Positions 23,338-34,839 of a DNA stretch of 64,000 nucleotides are shown here, one piece after another. The stretch spans positions 1,736,001 through 1,800,000 of the forward strand of contig OZ316898.1 in the NCBI GenBank assembly GCA_973895155.1, given 5' to 3'. Numbering within the stretch: the stretch's first letter is position 1; each line of letters opens with the position of its first letter. The notes below the pieces were generated by a model that saw only the letters and a list, made by a program, of their open reading frames with translations, had not been told where the DNA came from and did not search any database. The stretch comes from Marsupella aquatica. Lineage: Eukaryota > Marchantiophyta. The translations under genes were made by a program, and so were the position numbers.

Positions 23338-26300
23338 TCAATCCCTGTGTGGCAGCTGAGGGTCTGCAACAACACCTGGGACACCCCAGCCATTTGCTGG
23401 CCGGGTTGGAGCCACCACAACATCCTCAGGGAACAAAGCCTTGATAATGCCTGGAGTCTTCAAAATACGACGTCCCGTCATGACTGGATAGACATCCTCC
23501 AAGAAGTAGTAAGCATGTCCAGCGGCCATGCCCTGAAACAAACCATAACCTGGGCTTAGTATTTGAAGTTTTATCGCTTTCATCCATGCTCTTGGGTACT
23601 GTGAGCAACTGTTAAGAATGGCCAATTAAAATTGTATGAACAGTTGCACAACGAGGAATGCCCTGTAAACAATCAGGGGTCGTAAAGCAAGTAGGGTTCG
23701 AAACATTTTCGCACATACCAAAAGATCCACCCAAGGGCTGCTTGCCACCATAACTGAGAATCCCAATAAGACCTGCAGAGTACACCGCGTGTGATTCAGT
23801 GTCGATAAAACACAAGATATCCGGCATAAATCTGGAACGCTGCCCAAAATACTATAACCGAAAAAAGTGGAACATGACAGCTAGAGGTCAACACCCTAGC
23901 TCGCAAAGGAAATGCACGTTCAAAGATATCTTAGACCAAAATAGGGGTGCTGTGGTGCCACTGGAATGATTTTCAAGTGAAAAAACTTAGACAGCCTATA
24001 CCATTGCAGTCCATACATAACTGCCAGATTTACTTTCTCTTGCGTTGTTCCAAAAATGGTGGAGACAAATCCAAGAGCTCCAAAACGAGTGAAATTCGTG
24101 AGTAGCTGCGTGGATTCTCAAGAGGACCATATAAATGCCAAGAAAACTCATGTTGATAGTTCTGTAGAGAGTCTCACCCGGCCTACTTGAGTTCGACGAG
24201 AAGGATCAAAAACTCACCCATGGCAGGTACGGTGCTGTGAAGCTGAATAGACCGAGAAAACTCATTTGTACATTTGGATTGCGCTTGCTCCACACGTATA
24301 CCTGCGAGAGAGTTAAGAGACAAAGAGTAGACGAGGGAATTATTGCTACAAACATTTTAAACAGGAATGAGTTCGACAAAGTTTCTCATATTGCTCAAAT
24401 TGTACGAGATTCACGGCTACTTAGCTCCAAGAGTCGGTTCACAACTAGTTTTCGCCTAACATTCAGCTTTTACGCAAAAAGATCAAATGCTGCACATACT
24501 TTGATCAGTCAAAGATATGGAAGATGGCACCTCACCATCATAAACGTGAGGGAGTTACTGAGGAAATATATGTCCGCAATGGGCATGAAGAACGTCAGGA
24601 ATGCTCCTCCAAGGAACATCAATGTTAACAAGGTCCCACCAAAAAGCAGCATGAAGAAGAAATCAGCCGTTCGACCTCTAAATGACGTTTCCTCCAGCAG
24701 CTTGCAATATCGGGCAAGGAAGAACATGTGAAACAGGAAGTCCAGATCTATTCACAAACCCACCACACAACCCACGATTAGAACTAAGCCTAACCATGAA
24801 CCTGAGCTGGGAAAACCATTTCCCACATAAAAGACGGGTGAAACCTCCTAACTACATAGAGATATAGACGAGCAATTCAATTCATAATTTCGTTAGCGTC
24901 CACGCATGACGTCATAAGCATGACACTGACAGTCCTATCAAGGGTGAATATAATCTATCTCCAATGTCTCTTTCTAGAAGAGCTGAAACGTACCTAGTTT
25001 ACCGAAATAAAAGAAGTTAGTCACTAATCTCCAAACTTCCCAGTGCTTCACCACCAGATTTGGATTCAAATACACGGAAAAAGGCGATATTATCTGCATC
25101 CAGAATTAATTCCAATAGAATTGGTCAGAACCGATCCCGAGGTTACTGTACAGTACAGTCTTCATTCAAACCAAAAAGTAGAAAAGCTCAGCTACGTTTC
25201 TTTGAACCAGGCTACTGACGAGAATTTTGTTTTTTTTAATCTACTACAAAAATGCAGCAACTCTGATCAATTAAAGCTTTAGGGTTCCACTTTCCTTCTC
25301 GCAGTACATGACTCTCCGTTTACGAATAAAGAACATTTTAGAAATTAAAATATTTTTTATTCTTTTGCATCCAGGATTACGTAGTCAGTCCAGGTAACAT
25401 AGGTAGCTTTTGTGCCGTGTTGGACAGACAAGTACGCTAAATGACAAATATGGGAGGAGAAAGATAAATGAATGATAGACAAAAGGCATAACCACTAACA
25501 GCGTTGCCAAACCATAGCAACCAATCTCAATTGCTGGTCCTTCGGAACAATGTCAACGAACACAAAGTGGCAGGACAGCACGTGTATTTCAACTGAGACG
25601 TGGGGACTGTTTAGTGCTTCAGAGGATTCGTTTGGTGCCATCCCACACACTATGAGGCGGTTAATTCCATCGGTGAACCTAGCAGAATATTCCAATGGTG
25701 AATAAGATCACAACTGACGCAGAAGACAGCAGTACTGATAAACTTGTCCACACCCTAAAATCTCTCGAGTGTGAATTAGAAGACCCCTGTGCGTTCGCTT
25801 TCCCTTACTGTACCGTTCTTCGATGTCTGGATGTCTCGTCCAGATGATAGCATAGCGGTTATAGCAGCAACGAATCAGTGTAATCCATCAGAAAGCTTAC
25901 CCTCTTGACAGATTTAAAACCCTCAAGAGGGCCTCAACCTCAACAATCAACAACAGAACGAAGTGGAGGCCCTCGCGAGGACGCGAAATGCTTTAAGGGT
26001 GTTAGTGCAAAGTCAACCGGTTATTCGCGCAATTTTTCAAGTCGGCTGACATTGCCAAACGGACATCGAAAATGAACAAGACGAAGACTCTGAAGAATGG
26101 GTAAAACTCGACCATCACATCTGGAAAAAATAACACCAGGATCCAAATGATCGCCCAGATGCTCGCAAACTATACAAATCTTGACACCACCTCTCAAATC
26201 GAATTCAAGTCTCATCGAATCACCGAGGGACATAAAAGTAGTTTCAATGGGAGTCAGTTCGAACAAAGGAGACTTAATGTCCATGTGCATCCGGTAAACC

Positions 26301-26424
26301 AATTCAGAAGAGCGCGAGAAAGTACCTCCAAAGCGCATCCAGCCGTAGTGAGAACGGATAGAGTCAGATAAGATCGAGTGATGATAGGCATCTGCCTGTA
26401 CCAATCCTCCACAATCTGTGCCAT
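23338..26424 (-). CDS. Derlin (Der1-like) ER membrane protein
   Basis: A rhomboid-like pseudoprotease of the ER membrane that, in the characterised family, helps move misfolded proteins to the cytosol for proteasomal degradation. Six exons on the minus strand: 26424-26326, 25093-24994, 24747-24536, 24301-24218, 23772-23719 and 23532-23338. All phases agree (0, 0, 1, 0, 0, 0) and give 247 residues, close to the usual plant length of about 245. Signature stretches in order: [16 protein letters not shown] near the N-terminus, [90 protein letters not shown] and [11 protein letters not shown]. It matches the plant DERLIN-2 type. The start is the first Met, with the conserved N-terminus directly behind it. 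Intron 1 is long (1232 bases). No lesion seen, so it is probably functional. Confidence 0.96.
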
Positions 26425-27789
26425 CTCTAACCCTCACAGTGCCAGCCGCAAATAAATTTCCAGGCCACGTACACCGAGAAATCCTACTACGCACACAAAC
26501 CCTAACAAAGCACCAAATCGTCGTGAGTCTCAATCCAGTCGAACCCTCAGCTCCGAACCGAATTCAACGCCCCCCGTATCACAACCTCTGTCACCAATCC
26601 CTGTGAAGTCTCCGGAGCCCCAGCTACAGCACTACCCGTCCATAGCGACTACCGTATGCACACCTACCCACCTAGTCCTCCACCCAAACAATGTCCCACA
26701 GACCTTCACTCCAGGGAAAAGCGTTCTCCCACACGCCCGACCGATCGCTCCGCCAATGGACACAAATCAATCCGCCGAAGGGCACAATTCACTCCGCAGA
26801 AGAACACGGCAGTCTGGATCAATACACAGAGCTAGTTCTCAACCTTCCATATATAATAAGCCTCGCCTGCTAGCGAAAGGAAGGAAGGAAGGAAGGAAGG
26901 AAGGACGGAAAGGAGAGAGGGAACCACACAAATCAATCAAACTACTCCCTCTGCGAGGAAAAAACCTACTGACCGGAAACGATCCCGATTCCCTAACGAC
27001 CGAATCATAGACTACCTACACGTCCGCAGCTCCCTACAGCGAAGAGACAGCGAGGGGTTGCAGCGCAGCAGAGAGGCAGGGGATGATGAGGATGGGCAGA
27101 AATCCGCAATCCGGGGGAGGAAGCCAGCAAGTAGTAGTAGTAGTAGTAGTAGTGTACCACCGCTGCACCGAAATGGGCGAGATTATAATTCTATTTCAAG
27201 AGGACGGGACGACGATGCCGCATGACGCAATGTACCCAAAAAGTACAAGCCCGCAGCTCCCGAAAAGGGAACAGACAGCAAGGTGGGGAGAGCGGTGCTC
27301 TGGAGAGAGAGCGAGAGAGAGGAGTGAAATGCTGGAATGGGGAGAAGAGCGGTGCTCTGGAGAGAGAGCGAGAGAGAGGAGTGAAATGCTGGAATGGGGA
27401 GAAGAGCGGAACCAAATCAGGGAGGAGGAGGAGCGAGTGTGGCACGGCTATGAGGGGACAGTGGGTTTGCTTCAAATTGAATTTCGTTTCTGGGTGGATT
27501 GCGATTTCAAGAGGATGAGCGGAACGGCGAGCACGAGTCGGTGATGCCGTGATGGAGGTGGGGGATCGGATCGAGTACGAGGATCGGATCGAGGTAGAGG
27601 AAAGGAGAGGAGTGCAATGGAAAGTGGAATGGAAAGCGGGGAGGTACAGAAGTAAATGAATGTGGCACGACATCCGTGCCGCAGAGAGTGACACGACACG
27701 GAGGACGACGCGCCTTTGTATTTTTTTTCTGGAGACATATACTACAGTAGCTTTCTGGTCGCGGAAACTAAGATTTATTGGGCGTTTCA
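26425..27789. other. Upstream region of the Derlin gene with simple repeats
   Basis: Likely the promoter and 5' untranslated region of the Derlin gene. Contains a GGAA microsatellite at about 26877-26906, a TAG trinucleotide run at about 27131-27153, and a two-copy 57-bp tandem duplication from about 27289 to 27404 rich in GAGAGA. Long open frames on both strands at 27083-27790 come from this purine/pyrimidine asymmetry and are not called as genes. Confidence 0.6.
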
Positions 27790-28267
27790 AAGCTGGGTAA
27801 AGTTAAACATTTGTGGTAGATACCATAATAACTCCACTTTATGGGACCCAGTTGAGAGATTTGCTTGGTGGGGTCTCACTTGAAAGTTGCCGACTTAACA
27901 AGTCCCAAAAAGTCCAAAATGACTTGGTGGGACCTCAAACGTAGGATCGACCCGGTTTAGTATGACTTTGCCGGCCCTGCACCTTACCCTATTGTAGAAC
28001 GGCAAAAAACTACATTGGAGCGAGGATAGGGAGAACTTATTGTGTGCCCATTATTTGGACCCCACTACATCGCTCACGGGAGGTGAAGTGTACCCATTAT
28101 CTGGAGCCCACTGCTTATCTTGAGCCCACTGCATTGCTCACGGGAGGCAAGGCAAGGCTACCGTGAGTTCCCTGGCAAAAAGTCGGGGTGCCATTGCACC
28201 CAATGTTTATACATTGTGGTTGATTGGAGTCCAAGCTGTGCTGCGCTGCTCTAAGAGGAGCGGAGAG

Positions 28268-28356
28268 CATAGAAATGCATGCTCCAAAGCAGAACGTCTA
28301 TCCTCTGTTGGATGGGCCTGCTTTCGGTTTTCAAGGACAAAAATAAAAACAAAAAA
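28268..28356 (+). mobile_element. 5'-truncated SINE nested in the Mutator-like element
   Basis: Begins 'catagaaatgcatgctcc' and matches the 3' end of the full SINE at 57523-57934, including 'tggatgggcctgctttcggt' and an A-rich tail. It is flanked by the 15-bp direct repeat AAGAGGAGCGGAGAG (28253-28267 and 28357-28371), a typical target-site duplication from target-primed insertion. Confidence 0.85.
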
Positions 28357-28547
28357 AAGAGGAGCGGAGAGTATCATTTGAGAGTGATGTGGACAATGTC
28401 CAGACATGCTGAGAACAATGTAGTCTCTGTTGGATGGGCCTGCTTTCGGTTTTCAAGGACAAAAACAAAAACAAACAAAAAGAGGAGCGGAGAGTATCAT
28501 TTGAGAGTGATGTGGACAATGTCCAGACATGCTGAGAACAATGTAGT
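28303..28547. repeat. Tandem duplication of about 122 bp across the SINE tail
   Basis: 28303-28424 and 28425-28547 are near-identical. Each begins 'ctctgttggatgggcctgc', covers the end of the SINE, its A-rich tail and its right target duplication, and ends 'gagaacaatgtagt'. The duplication is therefore younger than the SINE insertion. Confidence 0.9.
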
Positions 28548-29560
28548 GGGTTTAGGGTGACTGTGCTGTGCGCTGGCAAATGCTGCGACGAGAGGATCTT
28601 GCAGGGCCCGGCAACTTCTTGCTGGCTCCAACCTACGTTTGAGGTCCCACCAAGTCATTTTGGACTTTTTGGGTCTTGTTAAGTCGACAGCTTTCAAGTG
28701 AGACCCCACCAAGCAAATCTCTCGACCCAGTTGGGGAGTTTTCAAAATGAGGGAAATAGCATGGAATTTAAAAAAGCTAGGTAACTACGGTAGTGAGAGT
28801 TAGTTGTTTGTAATATTAATATCACATAACTCCACTTATGGGACCCAGTTGTGGGAATTTTGAAAATGAGGGAAATAGCATGGAATTTAAAAAAGCTAGG
28901 TAATTAGTGAAAGTTAGATGTTTGTAATATATCACATAACTCCACTTATGGGACCCAGTTGTAGGAATTTTGAAAATGAGGGAAATAGCATGGAATTTAA
29001 AAAATCTAGGTAATTAGTGAAAGTTAGATGTTTGTAATATATCACATAACTCCACTTATGGGACCCAGTTGCAGAATTTTAAAAATGAGGGGAAGTAGCA
29101 TGGAAATTTAAATATACTTTTAAACAGCTAGGTCATTAGTGAAAGTTAAAGATATGTGATATATCTCATAACTCCCCTTATGGGACCCAGTTGCAGAATT
29201 TTAAAACTTAGGGGAAGTAGCATGGAAATTTAAATGTACTTTTAAACAGCTAGGTCATTAGTGAAAGTTAAAGATTTGTGATATATCTCATAACTCCCCT
29301 TATGGGACCCAGTTGCAGAATTTTAAAAATGAAGGGAAGTAGCATGGAATTTTAAAAAAACTGGGTCATTAGTGAAACTTAAAGATTTGTGCTACATCCC
29401 ATAACTCCACTTATGGGACCCAGTTGCAGAAATTTAAAAATGAGGGGAAGTAGCATGGAATTTTAAACAGCTGGGTCGTTAGTGAAAGTTAAAGATTTGT
29501 AACATATCCCATAACTCCACTTATGGGACCTAGTTGTGGAATTTTAAAAATGAGGGGAGG

Positions 29561-29944
29561 TAGTATTGACCTGCCCCATCAAACATTAGTTATAATCTCA
29601 TCTCTCTAAATCTCTAATAGCATATCTCACCACGTCAAGTGCATAGCCCATGTGCCTTCAATTGTGGCTTTCCGGAGTTCCAAAGTCCTGGGTTTTTGGA
29701 TTTCCAGATTTGCACCTAAAGTTGCGGGAAAGTTATGGGTTAAGTGATGAGCCCGCGGGCTTTCCTTACAGTAGTTGAAGACCGATTCCCATAATTTTTA
29801 CGGGAGTTCTCATAATACTGGAGTTATGGGAGGACCTTGTCTTGTTAACGCTAAGCTTTGAGATGCCCTACTAGACTCTTTTTTGGTATATAACTCTAGA
29901 TACCTTGTCATTAGAATTTGATTGATTTATCATGATGTCATTTT
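29561..29944. other. Gene-free spacer
   Basis: No open frame or repeat recognised between the satellite array and the antisense SINE copy. Confidence 0.4.
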
Positions 29945-30235
29945 TATTCTTTGGGTCTTGCAAGCCCAAAAGAGACCCATCCAACAAAAGATAGACGTTC
30001 TACTCTTCGAGTATGCATGAGCGTAGGGTAACCCATAAGGGGGATGATACCCAAGGATCCAAAAAGGACCAATACCAACAGAGGATGGACATTCTACTTT
30101 GGGGTAAGTACCACTGTAGGGTAGCCCACACCCGGGGATGATATTCAGGGATCCAACAAGGACCTGTACCAGAGGAGAGGGGTGAACCAGCCAGGGCCCC
30201 AAACCGGCCACCCAGAGGGGTTTTCATTCATGGAT
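29945..30235 (-). mobile_element. Antisense, diverged SINE copy
   Basis: Read on the minus strand it carries the same order as the SINE at 57.5 kb: 'ctggttcacccctctcctc', then two copies of an ~85-base module ('ttggatcc(c)tg..tatc', 'ggg.taccctac', 'gaa.gtctatc'), then 'ttggatgggtctcttttggg' and an A-rich end. The tRNA-like head is not seen, so it is 5'-truncated or too diverged. No clear target duplication found. Confidence 0.65.
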
Positions 30236-30249
30236 TGGGTTAAAAAACT

Positions 30250-30538
30250 AATTTAGGTTAACTACTACACATCTCATGGTTCTAATTGGACCTAGTCTTA
30301 CAATTGGACAACTTTGGTCTCCCTCGAGGTGATTTTGACCACCCTCACCAAGATTGAGGCAAAGGCTGTGTATAGAGACAAGCTGGGAGTAGGACGGGAG
30401 GACGGGATCACTCGACCTACCGCTCGATCAACTGACCCAAGGGTGGTCAAAGTCACCTTGAGGGAGACCTTGACCGTCCAATCAAGAAAGTAGGTGCAAT
30501 TCTGATAGCCATTGGATGTGAAAGAGCTAACCTAAGTT
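30250..30538. repeat. 289-bp inverted-repeat (foldback or MITE-like) element
   Basis: Left arm from aatttaggttaac to gattttgaccaccct (about 30250-30339) and right arm from agggtggtcaaagtcacc to cctaagtt (about 30434-30538) are imperfect reverse complements. The inner 30 bases (ggtctccctc.aggtga.tt) differ at only two positions. The central spacer is about 95 bases. No coding capacity, and the target duplication is not clear. Confidence 0.7.
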
Positions 30539-33500
30539 AAGTGAAAAGAATAATTTATTGGGAAATCCTAGCTTTGGTGCATATGCACCCACATGTAGAC
30601 TCTGGCATTGACATCCATAAAACACTGACTCAATTGAATGTTGAGCTGACATGTGGATATGATCATGGGTAGGTGAGTTTGGAAATAAAATCTGACTGCT
30701 GTAGGCCCCACATTACATTTATAAATATTTGAACATATGCTCCATTCATGTCAAGGAAACTGATAGAAAACAAATGATGCACATTAAAGTTTTGAGTTGA
30801 ACGAAGATAATTTACAGAAGAATGAAAAATATTTAAAAATCTAAATTAGGAGGGGAACATTTTTCACATTTCTCAAGTTACATTAACCCTAAATTCTGAA
30901 TTCCTTTTGACAACAACATATTGATCAACAACACAATGGCCGCAATAATAAAATGACCGCAATGATGAATTGATTGCAACAATGAAATGGGTGTAATGCT
31001 AAATGTGCAAAGCACAGGCATAAGTTCTGTAATTTTGTCCAACAATATAAGTGTGTGTGTGAAGTGTAGGTCACTGAACAATACGGTTTCGAATACAGTC
31101 TGCCCCATTTTTGACAAATGTCTTGCCATTATCTACAATACAGTTGCAGATTATATGTTCTGAACCAATTTAGGGTCCCATCATTTTGACTAAACTTTGT
31201 TCAGAGTGTATCACGGGCAATGTCTTACAATAAGGTGACATTTTGTACAATAAGGTTGCAAATAATACATTTTGGGCCCATTTATCACTTCAAGTGAACT
31301 TTGTTCATCCAATTCATAAGCTAAGATCTATTCCTGTTAGGACTGTCATCAGGTTAGCACCAAAATCAACAATTATTAGAATTTCAGAGATGAATAGCAA
31401 AATGCTAGGATGCTTCTGAAATTATCTCAGAATATTTTGTGATGGAAAGTTTAAGAATATTCTGAGTGTCTTGAAATAAACACTGACTTTTCACTGCCTA
31501 CATGATTTTCATACATGAAAAACTAAAAACAGGAGAATAACAATTTGGCATAGTGTTATTCCTAGAATAACGAGTATATTGCCCCGGTTCTGCGCAAACC
31601 TGGATGGCATTTTGGTATACACAGAATGGCTGAAACCAGATGAGTAGGAGCATTTTGATGCAAGTTCAAAGTGAGTGACATGGACTTTGATGACTTGGTG
31701 TTCAACACCTAGCTGAACTGTGGTTAGACATCCAGGAGCACCAGGCCACCAACGTTCAGAATAGGACAAATTTAGCTCTAGGGTACAGACCAACTTTGTC
31801 CGGCCAGTATTAGACCAGGAAACTCAGCTGGTGTTTCCTGGATTAAGTAACTTCTTGGAAGATTTTATGCAGTTACTTAATTTTAGCTAGAATCAGAGTA
31901 GTCACCGTGTTTGTCACCCTCTCCATTTCTGTCACAATGAACCCTAATATCTCTTAAAGTCCTCCCATAATTTTTTGTTGTGGTTTGCAGCAGTTATAGT
32001 TATCTGACATAATATAACGCTTGAGGGAAATGCGTGATTTCCCTGGGCAAGGTTTCACTCCAAGCACTGTGAAGCCATGATTGACCCAGGTAGAAATCTC
32101 TGAGAGGGCTGTACTATACACAATACTGCTATCTGTGTAAAAGTAAGGACTATAGGCTCAGATTGGTTTTTACTTCAAACCTTTTGCTGGGATTGCTCAA
32201 GTATTACAACTTAGTAGTACTCTATTTTAGTTTTTCATTTGTTCCTATTTTGTTTTCTGGCCCTCCTTTTCTTGCTGTTCTTTGTGGCACCTTTCTGTAA
32301 ACTTTTTTTCTTTTGGTCCTAAAAACTTAGTAAAATAATATAGACTTGATATGAGAACTCTATATGTGTGAAAGTAAGATCATTTTCATCTAAATCCATA
32401 CCATCCCAGCCAAATGAATGTTTCCCAGGATCCCATCCAAGTCTACAGTAGAAATCCTATATAAACAATCCAAAGGTTGGGTCTTAGAAAGCTGCAATGC
32501 ATTCTTATACTTTCACACAATGAGCATTTTGACATCCCATTTGAGCTTATGACTCTTTACTCTCTTCACTTTATAAATCAACAGGAGTTCAACTGCGCAT
32601 ATACAGAAAGTGCTTGTACTGAAACCCCATTAAAATCAGAATAAACTTAAGTGTAGGTTTGGTAGTCAGCCAAACTCAATTTATATATATAACTGCAAAG
32701 GTACAAAAATGCCCTTCCTAGGAGACACAATCCCAAAGGCCAAAAATCCGGTACAGGGGAAGACAAAGGAGAAACCTTGGAAACCCAAGAGCCAAAAAGC
32801 CAAAGAGTCAAAAAGTCCAAGTGCCCAAACAATAAAAGAACTATAGTAAAGCCCTAGTGAGCCACAAACTGAAACACCCGGTAGAGCTCGGGTGAAATGA
32901 TTAGGAGGGTAGCAAAGAGAGATTTTACTGGATGCTCTTTATTCTTGGGAACTTATACTGCAATCGGTGAGCTGTCTTGGCTACTAATCATTGTTTCAAA
33001 GTCCTTTTTTTGTAGAAAGGCAGGGGACACTACAGCCCAAACCCTTATTCCACTATAGTGGAAAGGGCAACGCCAATCATCATGAGATGATAAAACTTGT
33101 TTGCATTATATTTGACATCTTGTGTCAACAGTTGATAATTCCAATACAAAATACGAATCAAGGGGTGTTTGAACATTTGAACCTTAAAACGGTTTTTAAA
33201 AAATTTTGGGGCCCACTCTACTCTGTCCTCACTATCTTGTGTCTGCATATTTTGCAAGGTTTACATACAACCCATAAGCTCGGATGGGATCTCCATCCTG
33301 ACACGTTGCTGGGGATTTCTAAGCCTGCATGGGAGACGAACTAAGATATGGTAAAAGAGCTTTGCTTTCATGCAAAGGTTTTGCCCTTCCAAGCTTATGA
33401 CTCTTTAATATGTGGTCCTGTGAAAATGCCTCCTACTTAGAATCTCCTCATTGTGATGCTGGGAAACCAACACTAGCCAGGACAAGTGGAATCTCCTTTT

Positions 33501-34337
33501 GGACTAGTTTCTCCTGGTTGAATCTCTCACATTTTCCATATGCTTGACATTTGGAAAACGTGAATTTTGTTTCTGAGAAAAAGTAGCAACTTACTAGAAA
33601 AGGGTCAAACTAAGAACAAGGGAGTAGAGCAGAAAGAGTTAATTTATGTTTGACCAGGCTAGTTAAATTCCATTATTGAGAAAAGTAGCAATTTACTTAA
33701 AAAGGGTCACCCTCAGTACAAAGGAGTAAAAGCAAATGAGGGTCATGGCAGACAAACCCAAAATTCAAAAGAAGAGGCCAAATGCAAGAAAGTAGATTGA
33801 AAAAACTGAAGCCCCGTTGAACCTAAACATTCCATGAGATGCCTGGATGAACGAGTGAAAACCAGTCCACCCACAAGACAACCTTGTTTGTAATAAAATA
33901 TTTCTTGTCCTTTGTTAATAAGTCCACAATTGTTGGGTCAAAAGTGACTTAGGCCATCTGGGTTGTAAGGTTCCCAAGAGGGGTCATCAGAACATCACTC
34001 CCATTACTTTTGGTTGAAGAGAAGGGAATCTGATTGTCTTGCCACCGTTTTCTTGGAAATTTTTCAAGTATGAGTTTAAGGGGGATCTACACTGGGCAAG
34101 TTACTTTGCCCAGAGCACATTGTCAGAAAGGTGCGTCCCGTCATTGAGGACACAAAGGCACCTTTGTATGTCCTCACCTCTTTCACAGGAACGGTCGTTT
34201 TCATTTTCATTAACTATGAAACCTTCTAAGCAGATTGTCCAGCTCATCAAAATGCTATTTTCGCCAATTGGCTACTGTTGTGAATTTGAGGGAGAGTTCT
34301 TGAAGATCTCAAAACCACCCTAAGAACCTGATTGAAT
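30539..34337. other. AT-rich gene-free region, old repeats
   Basis: No gene recognised. Open frames at 31509-31793 (-) and 32991-33344 (+) have no identifiable domain. The sequence near 31595 matches diverged text near 13660. Probably decayed retroelement DNA. Confidence 0.35.
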
Positions 34338-34790
34338 CAGATCCAATCTCTGCTATCACGTTTATTTTCAACTTGAGATCACTATCTTAGCCATGAGGAG
34401 GTGATCACATTGTAGTGGAGAAAATGATAAATGTCTCAGCTGAGATAAAGTCAATCAGATCCAATCTCTGCTGTCACGTTCAATTTCAACTTGAGATCAC
34501 TATCTTAGCCATGAGGAAGTGATCACATTGTAGTTGAGAAAATGATAAATGTCTCAGCTGAGATAAAGTCAATCAGATCCAATCTCTGCTGTCACGTTCA
34601 ATTTCAACTTGAGATCACTCTCTTAGCCATGAGGAAGTGATCACATTGTAGTTGAGAAAATGATAAATGTCTCAGCTGAGATAAAGTCAATTATATTCAA
34701 ATCCAATCTCTCGTCGGTATCACTTCCAATTTCAAGTTGAGATCAGTGATCTTAGCCATGATAGGTGATCACATTAATTGTAGCCTTGGC
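34338..34790. repeat. 118-bp tandem repeat, about four copies
   Basis: Units start 'cagatccaatctctgct' at 34338, 34456 and 34574, with a diverged fourth from about 34697. The first three are nearly identical. The array ends about 50 bases past the stop codon of the minus-strand SDR gene, so it lies in or just beyond its 3' untranslated region. Confidence 0.9.
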
Positions 34791-34839
34791 AGCTACAATT
34801 ATCGTCTTGCCACTCATGTCAACGAGAAGAAGCAATACA

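Larger units (their letters stand above)
27854..28723. mobile_element. Non-autonomous Mutator-like element with 9-bp target duplication
   Basis: The left end begins gagagatttgcttggtgg and the right end is its reverse complement. The terminal inverted repeats match closely for about 97 bases (27854-27950 against 28627-28723) and more weakly for about 30 more. The 9-mer GACCCAGTT lies directly outside both ends, at 27845-27853 and 28724-28732. Long inverted repeats plus a 9-bp duplication are the hallmarks of MULE elements. No transposase frame is present, so it would depend on a partner. It sits inside the satellite array and carries a SINE fragment and a tandem duplication. Confidence 0.88.
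27790..29560. repeat. Satellite-like tandem array, 110-122 bp unit, eight copies
   Basis: The core 'cataactccacttatgggacccagttg' (here shown by its 10-mer atgggaccca) starts at 27841, 28838, 28948, 29058, 29180, 29302, 29413 and, in the variant atgggaccta, 29523. Periods are 110, 110, 122, 122, 111 and 110. The first gap is 997; subtracting the 870-bp inserted element and its 9-bp target duplication leaves 118, a normal unit. The array was therefore present before the insertion. Confidence 0.92.

Noticed and set aside
27083-27790. Long Arg/Glu-rich and Ser/Pro/Leu-rich frames on opposite strands
   Set aside because: Caused by GAGAGA-type strand asymmetry and a 57-bp duplication in the upstream region of the Derlin gene.
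31509-33344. Open frames of 94 and 117 residues in the AT-rich region
   Set aside because: No domain recognised; an old retroelement origin is only suggested by short matches to 13.6 kb.
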